A DNA stretch of 64,000 bases from Pseudomonas fluorescens (lineage in GTDB: Bacteria; Pseudomonadota; Gammaproteobacteria; Pseudomonadales; Pseudomonadaceae), in NCBI RefSeq assembly GCF_902497995.1, contig NZ_CABVII010000005.1, positions 124,001 through 188,000 on the forward strand. Reading direction: 5' to 3'. The translations under genes were made by a program, and so were the position numbers. Positions 37,749-46,553 of this stretch are shown here, in pieces (position 1 is the first letter of the stretch; each line of letters opens with the position of its first letter). The notes beneath the pieces are model-generated. The model searched no databases. It had not been told where the DNA came from and saw nothing but the letters and a program-made list of their open reading frames with translations.

Positions 37749-39089
37749 TCAAACGAAGTTCGACAGCAGCAGGGTCAGCCCCAGCGCGACCAGGGACGCC
37801 AGTACGGTGGCAAGGGTGAATTTCTTCAAGGCTTCGGCGAGCGAGACACCCAGGTATTCCTTGACCACCCAGAAGGCGGAGTCCGTCACATGGGTCCAGC
37901 CAATGGCGCCGGCGCCGATGGCAATGCAGATGATTTCCTTGCTCACGGCGGGATGTGCGCCCAGCATCGGCAGCACCATGCCAGCGGCGCTGATCATTGC
38001 CACTGTCGCCGAACCGACGGCGAAGTGCATCAACCCGGCCACCAACCACGCAAGTACGATGGGGTTCATGTTCAATTGCGTCAACGAACCGGCCAGCGCG
38101 TTACCCACGCCGCTGTCGACCAGGATGCCGTTGAAGGCCCCACCGGCACCGATGATCAGCAGGATGCTGGCTAGTGGAGGAAAGCTCTTCTGAGTGTGCG
38201 CGAGCAAGTCAGGCATTGATAAACCGCGGCGCAGACCCAGCGCCCAGTAAGCGAACACCACGGCAATGGACAGTGCTATCAGTGGCGTTCCCAGGAACGA
38301 AATGACACTGAATGCCGTCGAGTCATGGGGCAGGGCGGTCGCCAGGCTTTTCCCTACCATCAGCAGCAGTGGCAACAGGATGGTCAGCAGCGTCAAGCCG
38401 AGGCCTGGCAAGTCCCGGGTCGTGCTGTCATCGCAATGTTCGTCCAGGAAAGCCTCTTGAGAGTCAGGCGCTTCACTCTTGCAGACCAGCTTGATCCACA
38501 GCGGCCCGGCAATAATGGCGGTCGGCAGCGCGACAATGAGGCCGTACACGATGACCTTGCCGACATCGGCGCCCAGCATCCCGCTAATCGCCATGGCGGC
38601 AGGGTGCGGGGGCAACATGCAATGCACGGCCATCAGCGACACGGCCAGGGGCACGCCCAGGTACAGCAGGTTGATCCTGGTCTCTTTCGCGACCACATAG
38701 ATCAGCGGAATGAGCAGAACGAATCCAACCTCGAAGAACACGGGTATGCCCGCAATGAACCCGACGAGCATCATGGCCCATGAAGCACGCTCTTTACCCA
38801 TGGCGCTCAATAGCGTGCGGGCGATGCGCTCCGCGCCACCGGATTCTTCGAGCATCTTGCCGAGTATGCCGCCAAGGCCAATGATCGTTGCCAGGAACCC
38901 GAGTGTTCCACCGACACCTGTTTCATATGAAGAGGCCATTTTCGCCAGTGGCATGCCTGAACCGATCCCCACCACAAAACTCGCTGCGGTCAAGGCCAGG
39001 AAGGCGTGGACGCGAACTTTGACGATGAGGAAAACGATCAGAAAGATGGCGCAAAACAACACCAGCAATAGAGTGGGACCGCTGTGCAT
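37749..39089 (-). CDS. dsdX: GntP-family D-serine permease, DsdX-like
   Basis: A 446-residue GntP-family transporter, almost identical in length to Escherichia coli DsdX. Shared blocks include GVGGTLGFLATIIGLGGILGK (split across about residues 58-78), MAVHCMLPPHPAAM (about 155) and ILLIIGAGGAFNGIL (about 308). Roughly twelve membrane segments are visible. Position directly upstream of dsdA supports D-serine:proton symport; gluconate-type substrates are a less likely alternative. CAGGAG-like bases precede the ATG. Confidence 0.9.
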   Translation of the reverse strand: MHSGPTLLLVLFCAIFLIVFLIVKVRVHAFLALTAASFVVGIGSGMPLAKMASSYETGVGGTLGFLATIIGLGGILGKMLEESGGAERIARTLLSAMGKERASWAMMLVGFIAGIPVFFEVGFVLLIPLIYVVAKETRINLLYLGVPLAVSLMAVHCMLPPHPAAMAISGMLGADVGKVIVYGLIVALPTAIIAGPLWIKLVCKSEAPDSQEAFLDEHCDDSTTRDLPGLGLTLLTILLPLLLMVGKSLATALPHDSTAFSVISFLGTPLIALSIAVVFAYWALGLRRGLSMPDLLAHTQKSFPPLASILLIIGAGGAFNGILVDSGVGNALAGSLTQLNMNPIVLAWLVAGLMHFAVGSATVAMISAAGMVLPMLGAHPAVSKEIICIAIGAGAIGWTHVTDSAFWVVKEYLGVSLAEALKKFTLATVLASLVALGLTLLLSNFV

Positions 39090-39122
39090 GGTATCTCCTG
39101 GAAGAGCTTTTATTGTTGAAAT

Positions 39123-39140
39123 CAGTGATAGGGATCACTG
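39123..39140. promoter_or_regulatory. Inverted repeat upstream of dsdX
   Basis: CAGTGAT-AGGG-ATCACTG, a perfect 7-bp inverted repeat 34 bases upstream of the dsdX start. Its size and spacing fit a LysR-type binding half-site pair, so it is a candidate DsdC site. Confidence 0.4.
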
Positions 39141-39276
39141 GCTTCGCGGCATTAGAGGCCACTCCTCAGGGTCTGACAAAGGATGGATTATCAAGGTATG
39201 GATGACGTGGGATCATCTATGAGGGGAAGGGCAGCGAGGGTCTAAGGCTCAGACGTAAGTGGATCTTTCGGATTAT

Positions 39277-40761
39277 TCAGGCGCGCGACGAAACAGCCGC
39301 CCCCCTGCGACTGGCCACCACATGTATGAACGCTCCGCTGACGGCACCGATCAGCCACCCCCAGTCGCCGATGTTGAACATCAACCCGAATGCGCCCAGC
39401 AAGGCCAGACTGATCGACACGCTTCCCGAAACAATCAGCGCGAACAAGGCCTTGGGGTTCCAGCCACCCTTGAAGTACAGCGAGCCTTCGGGAGACAGGG
39501 TGTACAGATCCTCCAACTTGATCACCTGCCGCTTCACCAGGTAGTAGTCCGCAACCATGATGCCGAACATCGGTCCCAGCACGGCACCGAAGACGCTGAC
39601 GAAAATCGTGATCGCCTGCGGACTCGACACGAACAGCCATGGGCAGACCAGCACCGACAGGATCGAGGCGATCAAGCCGCCCAACCTGAAGTTGATTTTC
39701 TGCGGCGCCAGGTTGGCGATGTCATAGGCTGGGGAGACGAAGTTGGCCACGATGTTGATGCCCATCGTGGCGACGATGAACGTAATGGCGCCGATGATCG
39801 AGACGATCGGGTTATTGATTCTTTCAACAATCAAGACGGGGTCCATGATGGCCTCGCCGAACACCTGTATCGAACCGCCAGTGACAATGACCGTGATTAA
39901 CGCAAACAGGATGAAGTTGACCGGAAGGCCCCAGAAGTTGCCCTTTTTCATCACTGATTCGCTCTTGGCAAAGCGTGCAAAGTCGCCAAAATTGAGCAGC
40001 AGTGCCGCAAAGTAGGCCACGATCAGCATCGCCGCGTTTGCCATCAGGCCAATGGACTCCCATCCGGTGAACTGTCGGTGGGCCAGCTGCATCGAGAAGC
40101 TGTCCAGGCCTGTTTTCGAGATAATCCAGCCGGCCAGCACGAACATCACCAGATAAATGACGGGACCGCAAAAATCGATGAATTTGCGAATCGACTCCAT
40201 CCCTGCCAGGAAGATCACCAGCTGGAAGAACCACATGAACGCAAAGCTCATCCAGCCCAGCGTGGAAAGGCCCAGCAGGCTGGTGTGGGTTAACTCTGCC
40301 GCCGAGGGCATCAAGGTGATCACCAGCACCTGCACCGCCTTGGAGGCGAAATACGTCTGCACTCCGTACCAGACGATGCCGACGATCCCGCGCACGGTCG
40401 CTGCCAGATTGGCGCCCATCACGCCGAAGGACAGGCGCGCGACCACTGGAAACGGAATGCCGTACTTTTGCGACGGCCTGCCGATCAGGTTCATCAGAAA
40501 GTAGACAATCGTGATCCCGGCCGTCATGGACAGCAACACCTGCCAGCCCGCCAGCCCCAGAAAGAACAGGCTGGCGGCAAAGGTATAGCCGCCGACCGAG
40601 TGCACGTCGGACATCCACATCGCGAACAGGCTGAACGTTCCCCAGGTTCGCCCCTCTGGCTGTGTGGGGGCGAGGTCCAGGTTGTAGAGCTGGGAGAGCG
40701 CGGTCGGGATAACCACTACCGGCGCTTGAAGGGGGTCGGCAGGTACTGGCGTGACGTCCAT
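39277..40761 (-). CDS. NCS1-family nucleobase/hydantoin-type permease
   Basis: A 494-residue transporter of the nucleobase:cation symporter-1 family, with about twelve hydrophobic segments and the N-terminal signature NLDLAPTQPEGRTWGTFSLF (split near residues 30-50) and GIPFPVVARLSFGVMGAN (about 103). Substrates in the family are cytosine, purines, allantoin, hydantoins and thiamine. I chose ATG 40761 because GAGGG lies eight bases upstream. It is divergent from an IclR regulator that is followed by an amino acid ABC transporter and hutF-hutG, which hints at an imidazole-derived nitrogen source. Confidence 0.9.
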   Translation of the reverse strand: MDVTPVPADPLQAPVVVIPTALSQLYNLDLAPTQPEGRTWGTFSLFAMWMSDVHSVGGYTFAASLFFLGLAGWQVLLSMTAGITIVYFLMNLIGRPSQKYGIPFPVVARLSFGVMGANLAATVRGIVGIVWYGVQTYFASKAVQVLVITLMPSAAELTHTSLLGLSTLGWMSFAFMWFFQLVIFLAGMESIRKFIDFCGPVIYLVMFVLAGWIISKTGLDSFSMQLAHRQFTGWESIGLMANAAMLIVAYFAALLLNFGDFARFAKSESVMKKGNFWGLPVNFILFALITVIVTGGSIQVFGEAIMDPVLIVERINNPIVSIIGAITFIVATMGINIVANFVSPAYDIANLAPQKINFRLGGLIASILSVLVCPWLFVSSPQAITIFVSVFGAVLGPMFGIMVADYYLVKRQVIKLEDLYTLSPEGSLYFKGGWNPKALFALIVSGSVSISLALLGAFGLMFNIGDWGWLIGAVSGAFIHVVASRRGAAVSSRA

Positions 40762-40953
40762 GGTTTGCGCCCTCTGATGTACGCCATTTCCGGGCAACAT
40801 TGCCCACTCCCCGAAGCTGAAAAACCTTCAAGGCCTGATCCGAAAGTCAGCCCTGCCCAGGGGCGTGGGCGGTCACTCAAATTAGTGTGTTCGTATTTCC
40901 CGCAGAATGAGAACACGACTCCAAAACTGATAATAGCTACCTATACTGAGGCC

Positions 40954-41691
40954 ATGAACGATTCTGGAACCAAAAGCATCGTCGATCGTGTCCTGCAGGT
41001 ATTGGCCTGTGTGGCCAAGGCCGGACGGCCGATGGGTGCCAAGCGCATAGCCTCGCAAGTGGGGATGCCGTTAAGTACGGTTTATCGTCACCTTGCGGTC
41101 CTGAAAAAGTGGGGGCTGTTGCAGGAGCACATGACATCGGGCCTCTTTGCACCAGGGGCCACGGGTGTGCAACTGGCCTGGGGTTTTGATCAGAACTCGA
41201 ACCTGATCAACCAGAGCCGCGACGAAATCAGCGCACTGGTGGAACGGACCGGCGAGAGTGTCGGCCTGCTGGTGTACAGCAACGAGCAGATGGTTTGCAT
41301 TGCGATGGAAGAATGCAACCGGTCGCTGCGCTGCTCCTTTACCAAGGGCCGCGCGCATTCATTGATGCATGGCGCGTCTGCCAAGAGCCTGCTGGCGTTT
41401 CTGCCCGCAGAGCTTCGCCAGCGCCTCATGCAGGAGCAGTTGGGCGACTCGCCGCAATGCCTGCAGGCATTGGAAAAGGAAATCATTGAAATTCGCAAGA
41501 ACCGTTTCGCCACCAGCGACAGTGAAGTCGACCTGGGCGTATGGGGGGTCAGTGTGCCCCTGATTTCACATGATGAAACTCTCCAGGGCACCATCACATT
41601 GATGGCGCCTTCACTACGAGTTGGATCACGCGAAGCTGAGCTGATCAGCCTCACAAGAAAAGCAGGCAGCCGTATCAGCAATCGGTTCTAG
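40954..41691 (+). CDS. IclR-family transcriptional regulator
   Basis: A 245-residue IclR-type regulator. The helix-turn-helix lies in the first 65 residues (VGMPLSTVYRHLAVLKKWGL) and the ligand-binding GAF-like domain follows, with GRAHSLMHGASAKSLLAFL near residue 133. It is divergent from the NCS1 permease and sits 59 bases upstream of the ABC transporter genes, so it probably controls both directions. The effector is likely the transported compound or its breakdown product. Confidence 0.9.
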   Translation: MNDSGTKSIVDRVLQVLACVAKAGRPMGAKRIASQVGMPLSTVYRHLAVLKKWGLLQEHMTSGLFAPGATGVQLAWGFDQNSNLINQSRDEISALVERTGESVGLLVYSNEQMVCIAMEECNRSLRCSFTKGRAHSLMHGASAKSLLAFLPAELRQRLMQEQLGDSPQCLQALEKEIIEIRKNRFATSDSEVDLGVWGVSVPLISHDETLQGTITLMAPSLRVGSREAELISLTRKAGSRISNRF

Positions 41692-41750
41692 CCTGTCGCT
41701 TGCTCACTGTTCTGACCCTTTCAGAACTCACCCTCGCCGAGGACCCCTTG

Positions 41751-42506
41751 ATGAATGCTTCCAAGTTGCTAAGACCGATCGCTGCGGTATTTGCCCTGCT
41801 CACCATGATCTGCATGCCTGCCCAGGCGGCGGATGAGGTGATGCGAGTCGGCACCGATGCCACCTTCCCGCCGATGGAATTTATCAAGGACGGTCAGCGA
41901 ACGGGCTTCGATGTCGAATTGATCGAAGCCATGGGCAAGCAAATGGGCAAGAAGGTCGAGTGGGTCGACATCGGCTTCAAAGGGCTGATTCCCGGCCTGA
42001 TCTCCAATCGGTTCGACGTGGCGGCCTCTGCCATTTATATGACCGACGAGCGCCGCCAGGTCGTCAACTTCACCGACTCCTACTACCGTGGCGGTTTGGC
42101 GGTGCTGGTCCTCAAGGACGACACCACGATCAATAAACCCGCGGACCTGGTGGCCGGCAAGAAAGTCACTGCGCAGGTGGGCACCAAATCCATCGAGTTT
42201 CTGAAAAACCATTACCCGGCGGTCCAGGTGGTCGAAGTCGAGAAGAACCAGGCCATGTTCGACCTGCTGACCATTGGCCGGGTCAACGCCGCCGTCACCG
42301 GCCGGCCGGCCGCGGTGGAATATGCCAAGTCCGAGCCAAGGGTTCGGGTGCTCGATGAAGGCTTGACCACCGAGCTGTATGGCTTTGCCATCCGCAAGAA
42401 TGACACCGAACTGGCCCGGCAAATGAACCAGGCGTTGCAAACACTGCGCAGCAACGGTGAATACGCAGCACTGACACTCAAGTGGTTTGGCACAACAAAA
42501 GAATAA
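41751..42506 (+). CDS. Amino acid ABC transporter, periplasmic binding protein
   Basis: A 251-residue family 3 solute-binding protein. The signal peptide is LLRPIAAVFALLTMICMPAQA (split near residues 5-26), and the mature protein begins with VMRVGTDATFPPMEF, the typical start of polar amino acid binding proteins, then GFDVELIEAMGKQMG. ATG at 41751 starts the signal peptide correctly. It captures the substrate in the periplasm for the permease and ATPase encoded next. Given hutF and hutG downstream, an N-formimino or N-formyl glutamate-like ligand is plausible but unproven. Confidence 0.92.
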   Translation: MNASKLLRPIAAVFALLTMICMPAQAADEVMRVGTDATFPPMEFIKDGQRTGFDVELIEAMGKQMGKKVEWVDIGFKGLIPGLISNRFDVAASAIYMTDERRQVVNFTDSYYRGGLAVLVLKDDTTINKPADLVAGKKVTAQVGTKSIEFLKNHYPAVQVVEVEKNQAMFDLLTIGRVNAAVTGRPAAVEYAKSEPRVRVLDEGLTTELYGFAIRKNDTELARQMNQALQTLRSNGEYAALTLKWFGTTKE

Positions 42507-42574
42507 TGACCTGATCGCCATCCTGCGTGTTCGCGCCGGATGTCTTCCAGTGGCTTAACTTGCGGAGTACATAT

Positions 42575-43240
42575 ATGGACCTCGATTTTTCCCCGGTCTG
42601 GGCGGGCTGGCGCGCGCTTTTGGCGGGCACCGGCGTCACCCTCGAAATCACGGCTGCAGCGCTGGTGCTCAGTTGTATTCTCGGTCTGTTGATCGGGCTT
42701 GGTCGGCTGAACAAAGACCGCGCCATCATCTACGGTTTTTGCACCACCTACCTGACACTGGTGCGCGGCACGCCGTTGCTGGTGCAACTGTTCATCCTGT
42801 TTTTCGGCTTGCCGCATTTCGGCATTCAGTTGCCCGCGTATGTGTGTGGCATCTTCGGCCTGGGCATCTACAGCGCGGCCTACGTGTCGGAAGTTGTCCG
42901 TGGCTCCATTCAGTCAGTCGAAAAAGGCCAGATGGAAGCCGCCCGCTCGCTGGGCTTGCCGTACAGGCTGGCGATGCGCAAGGTCATCCTGCCCCAGGCG
43001 TTTGTCCGGATGATCCCGGCGCTGGGTAACGAGTTCATCGCATTGATCAAGAACTCGGCGCTGGTCTCGTTGTTGACCATTGCCGACGTGATGCACGAGG
43101 GCGAGAAAATCATCAGCGTGTCCTACCGCTCGCTGGAAGTGTACCTGGCTATCGCGTTCATTTATCTGATGCTCACCGGTACCACGACATTGATTCTGCG
43201 TAGAACCGAAAGAATGCTGCGTGCGGACGGGAGAGCGTGA
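42575..43240 (+). CDS. Amino acid ABC transporter permease
   Basis: A 221-residue inner-membrane permease of the HisMQ type, with five hydrophobic segments. The ABC coupling motif [22 protein letters not shown] is at about residue 127, and the early [18 protein letters not shown] is the family signature near residue 64. GCGGAG lies eight bases before the ATG. Only one permease gene is present, so it probably forms a homodimer. Its stop shares a base with the ATPase start. Confidence 0.92.
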   Translation: MDLDFSPVWAGWRALLAGTGVTLEITAAALVLSCILGLLIGLGRLNKDRAIIYGFCTTYLTLVRGTPLLVQLFILFFGLPHFGIQLPAYVCGIFGLGIYSAAYVSEVVRGSIQSVEKGQMEAARSLGLPYRLAMRKVILPQAFVRMIPALGNEFIALIKNSALVSLLTIADVMHEGEKIISVSYRSLEVYLAIAFIYLMLTGTTTLILRRTERMLRADGRA

Positions 43241-44013
43241 TGACTGCAACCATTATCGACATCAAGAACCTGAGCAAATCCTTCGGGACGCATCAGGTGC
43301 TGCATAACATCGATTTTTCCGTGCAGGCCAGTCAGGTGGTCGTGGTGATCGGGCCCAGCGGCTCGGGCAAGAGCACCTTCCTGCGCTGCATGAACGGCCT
43401 GGAAACCGCAGAAGGCGGCACGCTGCACGTCTGCGGCCACACCGTGGTCGAGCAGGGCCAAATGATGTCCGACGCGAAACTGGATGAAATGCGCAGCGAA
43501 GTGGGCATGGTCTTTCAGTCCTTCAATCTGTTCCCGCATCTGACTGTGCTGGAAAACGTCACGCTGGCTCCCCTGTCCCTGCACAGGAAGTCGCGCAAGC
43601 AAGCCCATGAGCAGGGCTTGCAGCTGCTCGATAAGGTTGGCCTGAAACACAAGGCCGATGTGTATCCGGGCACCCTGTCCGGAGGGCAGAAGCAGCGAGT
43701 GGCCATTGCCCGCGCCTTGGCCATGGACCCCAAAGTCATGTTGTTCGATGAGCCCACCTCGGCGCTCGACCCGGAACTGGTGGGCGAAGTGTTGCAGGTG
43801 ATGCAGAACCTGGCCGCAGAAGGCATGACCATGATCATCGTCACCCACGAGATGGGATTTGCCCGTGAAGTGGCCGACGTGGTGGTGGTCATGGACCAGG
43901 GCGCGATCGTCGAGGCGGCCCCGCCGTCCGAATTGTTCACCGCACCCAAGGAAGCGCGCACACGCAGCTTCTTGCAAAGTGTCTTGGCCCGCGACGCTTC
44001 GCACGCCGGCTGA
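43240..44013 (+). CDS. Amino acid ABC transporter ATP-binding protein
   Basis: A 257-residue ABC ATPase of the GlnQ/HisP class. Walker A is [12 protein letters not shown] (about residue 38), the ABC signature [15 protein letters not shown] (about 147), and Walker [15 protein letters not shown] (about 168), with the switch histidine in IVTHEMGFA. The ATG at 43240 overlaps the permease stop and has GGGAGAG upstream; a GTG one codon earlier is possible. It powers the import system. A gap of 35 bases leads to hutF. Confidence 0.95.
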   Translation: MTATIIDIKNLSKSFGTHQVLHNIDFSVQASQVVVVIGPSGSGKSTFLRCMNGLETAEGGTLHVCGHTVVEQGQMMSDAKLDEMRSEVGMVFQSFNLFPHLTVLENVTLAPLSLHRKSRKQAHEQGLQLLDKVGLKHKADVYPGTLSGGQKQRVAIARALAMDPKVMLFDEPTSALDPELVGEVLQVMQNLAAEGMTMIIVTHEMGFAREVADVVVVMDQGAIVEAAPPSELFTAPKEARTRSFLQSVLARDASHAG

Positions 44014-44048
44014 TCGGCCCTTTCCTGTCTGTTTTTTGCGAGGTTACC

Positions 44049-45497
44049 GTGAAGCCCGATGTCGATGTAAATGCTCCCGTGGATCGCGATTCAAGTCCTG
44101 TGCTGGCCCATCGCAGCCTGTTTGCCGAACGTGCACTGCTGCCTGACGGTTGGCACGATAATGTGCTGTTGCGCTGGGATGAGGCCGGCGACCTGACCGA
44201 GATTCGTGTCGATGCTGTCCGCAGCCCGGACATGCCGCTGGCGGCCGGGCCGGTGGTCAGCGGCATGCCGAATGTGCATTCCCATGCGTTCCAGCGCGCC
44301 ATGGCCGGCCTGACCGAAACCATGGGCGACCCGGCCGATTCGTTCTGGAGCTGGCGTACCTTGATGTACCGGTTCGCCCAGCGTCTGCAGCCGCAACATT
44401 TGCAAGCCATCGGGCGCCATCTCTACATCGAGATGCTCAAGGCCGGCTACACCTCAGTGTGCGAGTTTCACTATGTGCACCACGGGGCCGACGGGCAGCC
44501 TTATGACAATCCGGCAGAGCTTGCGCAGCGCATCGTCAGCGCGGCGCAGGAGGTCGGAATCGGCATGACGTTGTTGCCGGTGCTCTATCAGTACAGCGGC
44601 TTCGGGCAGACCGAGCCCCTGGCCCATCAACGGCGGTTCATCTCGTCGCCAGAGTGGATTCTGGAGCTGCGTCAGCGGCTGAAGGCATCCATGCCCGAAC
44701 ACGCCAATCTGCGCTATGGCGTGGCCCCGCATTCGTTGCGCGCCGTGTCCGAGGCGTCGCTGTCGACGCTGCTCGATGGTCTGAATGCCGATGACGACCA
44801 GGCGCCGATCCACATTCATATCGCCGAGCAGACCAAGGAAGTCGACGACTGCATCGCCACCCTCGGCCAGCGTCCGGTGGAATGGCTGCTGGCGCGCCAG
44901 CCCGTGGACAGCCGCTGGTGCCTGGTGCATGCCACGCACATGAACGACAGCGAATACGCCGACCTCGCGCGCAGTGGCGCTACGGCGGGCCTGTGCCTGA
45001 CGACCGAGGCCAACCTGGGCGATGGTGTGTTCGATGCCCAGCGATATCTGGCGGCCAACGGTCGCTGGGGGATTGGCTCCGACAGCAATATCACCGTCAA
45101 CCCCTGGTCCGAACTGCGCTTGCTTGAGTACGGCCAGCGCCTGCTGCACCGACGCCGCAACGTACTGGCCGACGTCAGCGCGCCGGTGATCGCCGACCGG
45201 TTGTTCAGTCAGGCGGTGATCGGCGGCGCCGCAGCAACCGGCCGGCGGGTTGCGGGGTTGTCGGTGGGGCAGCGCGCCGACTTTGTCGTGATCGACCGCG
45301 ATGCGCCCAACGTCGACCCCGACAATCCGCGCCAACTGCTCTCTGCACTGGTGTTCTGCGAGCATGGCGGTAATCCGGTGCGCGACGTGTTCGTTGGCGG
45401 AAACAAAGTCATCGATAACGGCCAGCATGCGCTGCAGGTTAACGCTCTGCACGACTACCGCGCCGCCCTTGCCCAGTTGTTGAAGGAAACCGTATGA
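44049..45497 (+). CDS. hutF: Formimidoylglutamate deiminase HutF
   Basis: A 482-residue amidohydrolase-superfamily enzyme, the known length range of HutF. The first metal motif is MPNVHSHAFQRAM (about residue 75), further histidines are in FHYVHHGA, PHSLRAVS and HIHIAEQTKEVDD (about 258), and the late metal aspartate is in IGSDSNITVNPW (about 345). It deaminates N-formimino-L-glutamate to N-formyl-L-glutamate and ammonia. GTG start with GCGAGG upstream. Its stop overlaps the hutG start. No hutH, hutU or hutI lies in the window. Confidence 0.95.
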   Translation: MKPDVDVNAPVDRDSSPVLAHRSLFAERALLPDGWHDNVLLRWDEAGDLTEIRVDAVRSPDMPLAAGPVVSGMPNVHSHAFQRAMAGLTETMGDPADSFWSWRTLMYRFAQRLQPQHLQAIGRHLYIEMLKAGYTSVCEFHYVHHGADGQPYDNPAELAQRIVSAAQEVGIGMTLLPVLYQYSGFGQTEPLAHQRRFISSPEWILELRQRLKASMPEHANLRYGVAPHSLRAVSEASLSTLLDGLNADDDQAPIHIHIAEQTKEVDDCIATLGQRPVEWLLARQPVDSRWCLVHATHMNDSEYADLARSGATAGLCLTTEANLGDGVFDAQRYLAANGRWGIGSDSNITVNPWSELRLLEYGQRLLHRRRNVLADVSAPVIADRLFSQAVIGGAAATGRRVAGLSVGQRADFVVIDRDAPNVDPDNPRQLLSALVFCEHGGNPVRDVFVGGNKVIDNGQHALQVNALHDYRAALAQLLKETV

Positions 45498-46297
45498 GTC
45501 ACGACGCCGTATTCACCCTGCAGCAGGGCCACGGTCCGCTGCTGATCTCCATGCCGCATGTGGGGACCCATCTGCCCGACGACCTTCGTCACCGATTCAG
45601 CCCTACCGGGCTTGCCGTGGACGACACGGACTGGCATATCGAATCGCTGTACGACTTTGCCGGCGCCCTGGGCGCATCCGTCCTGCGGCCGCTGTGCTCG
45701 CGGTATGTGATCGACCTGAATCGCCCGGCCGACGGTGAAAACCTGTACCCCGGCCAGAACACGACCGGCCTGTGTCCGCTCACCACCTTCGACGGCGTGC
45801 CCCTGTACCTGGATGGGCAGGCGCCGGACGAGGCGGAAACGGCGCGTCGCCTCGAGTTGTATTGGCAGCCTTACCACCGCGCCCTGCAGTCGGAGCTCGA
45901 GCGAATCAAAGCCGCCCATGGCTATGCCTTGCTCTGGGATGCCCATTCGATTCGATCGGTCATTCCCCATCTGTTCGAGGGCGAACTGCCGGTGTTCAAC
46001 TTCGGAACGGCCAACGCAACCTCATGCGCGGCCGGCATCGCCGAGGCCCTGCTGGCTTCGGCCAAGGATGCGGCGCCGGACTTGCCTGCAGTGTTGAACG
46101 GTCGCTTCAAGGGCGGCCACATCACCCGCACCTACGGCAACCCTGCACAACAGGTGCATGGGATTCAGCTCGAGTTGGCACAGCGCAGCTACATGCAGGA
46201 GGTCGCCCCCTATGCACTGGACCAGACGTTGGTGGCCCGGCTGAAGCCGGTGCTGGCGACGCTGGTGGCGCAGTTCATGGCGCTCAAACCCAGCTGA
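45494..46297 (+). CDS. hutG: N-formylglutamate amidohydrolase HutG
   Basis: A 267-residue N-formylglutamate deformylase. Motifs include ISMPHVGTHLPDDL (about residue 17), LWDAHSIRSVIPHLF (about 148) and LNGRFKGGHITRTYG (about 200), which contain the metal-binding residues of the family. It hydrolyses N-formyl-L-glutamate to formate and glutamate. The ATG overlaps the hutF stop, so the two enzymes are made together behind the ABC transporter. Confidence 0.95.
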   Translation: MSHDAVFTLQQGHGPLLISMPHVGTHLPDDLRHRFSPTGLAVDDTDWHIESLYDFAGALGASVLRPLCSRYVIDLNRPADGENLYPGQNTTGLCPLTTFDGVPLYLDGQAPDEAETARRLELYWQPYHRALQSELERIKAAHGYALLWDAHSIRSVIPHLFEGELPVFNFGTANATSCAAGIAEALLASAKDAAPDLPAVLNGRFKGGHITRTYGNPAQQVHGIQLELAQRSYMQEVAPYALDQTLVARLKPVLATLVAQFMALKPS

Positions 46298-46321
46298 GTC
46301 TCACCACAAAAGCGCCACTAA

Positions 46322-46346
46322 TGTAGGAGCAAGCTTGCTCGCGATG
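46322..46346 (+). repeat. Pseudomonas REP palindrome
   Basis: TGTAGGAGCAAGCTTGCTCG with GCGATG following matches the well-known Pseudomonas REP element (TGTAGGAGC-AAGCTTGCTCGCGA form). It lies 24 bases after hutG and is a single copy here. Confidence 0.8.
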
Positions 46347-46359
46347 GATTCCGGAGCAC

Positions 46360-46383
46360 CGCGTGTTATCCAGCCAACACGCG
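46360..46383. terminator. Hairpin downstream of hutG
   Basis: Perfect 8-bp stem (46360-46367 with 46376-46383, eight-base loop) followed by TTATCGTTG. It may terminate the ABC-hutF-hutG transcript; the T run is weak. Confidence 0.4.
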
Positions 46384-46500
46384 TTATCGTTGACGACCTT
46401 CGCTGGCGCCCAGCGCCTTGAGGTAGTCCGACTCCTGCGGTCGACCGGTGGACGCGACGACCCGATAGCCCAGGCCGTGCCCGTTGCCAGAAACCCCAGG
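46384..46500 (-). pseudogene. Decayed fragment of an AcuI/YhdH-type acrylyl-CoA reductase
   Basis: Minus-strand translation gives GYRVVASTGRPQESDYLKAL and then GASE, which closely follows the nucleotide-binding region of AcuI/YhdH quinone-oxidoreductase-like proteins (GYQVVAVSGR...YLKSLGAS). A one-base shift just after GASE restores the reading VVNDN, so the frame is broken. Upstream of the match the expected glycine-rich loop is scrambled. Only some 40 codons of a gene of about 330 remain and there is no start. It is a remnant with no expected function. Confidence 0.55.
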
Positions 46501-46553
46501 CTGCATGCCGTGAGCCTGGTGTTCTCCGTGAAGGGCAGCTCCTGCCTCAGCGA

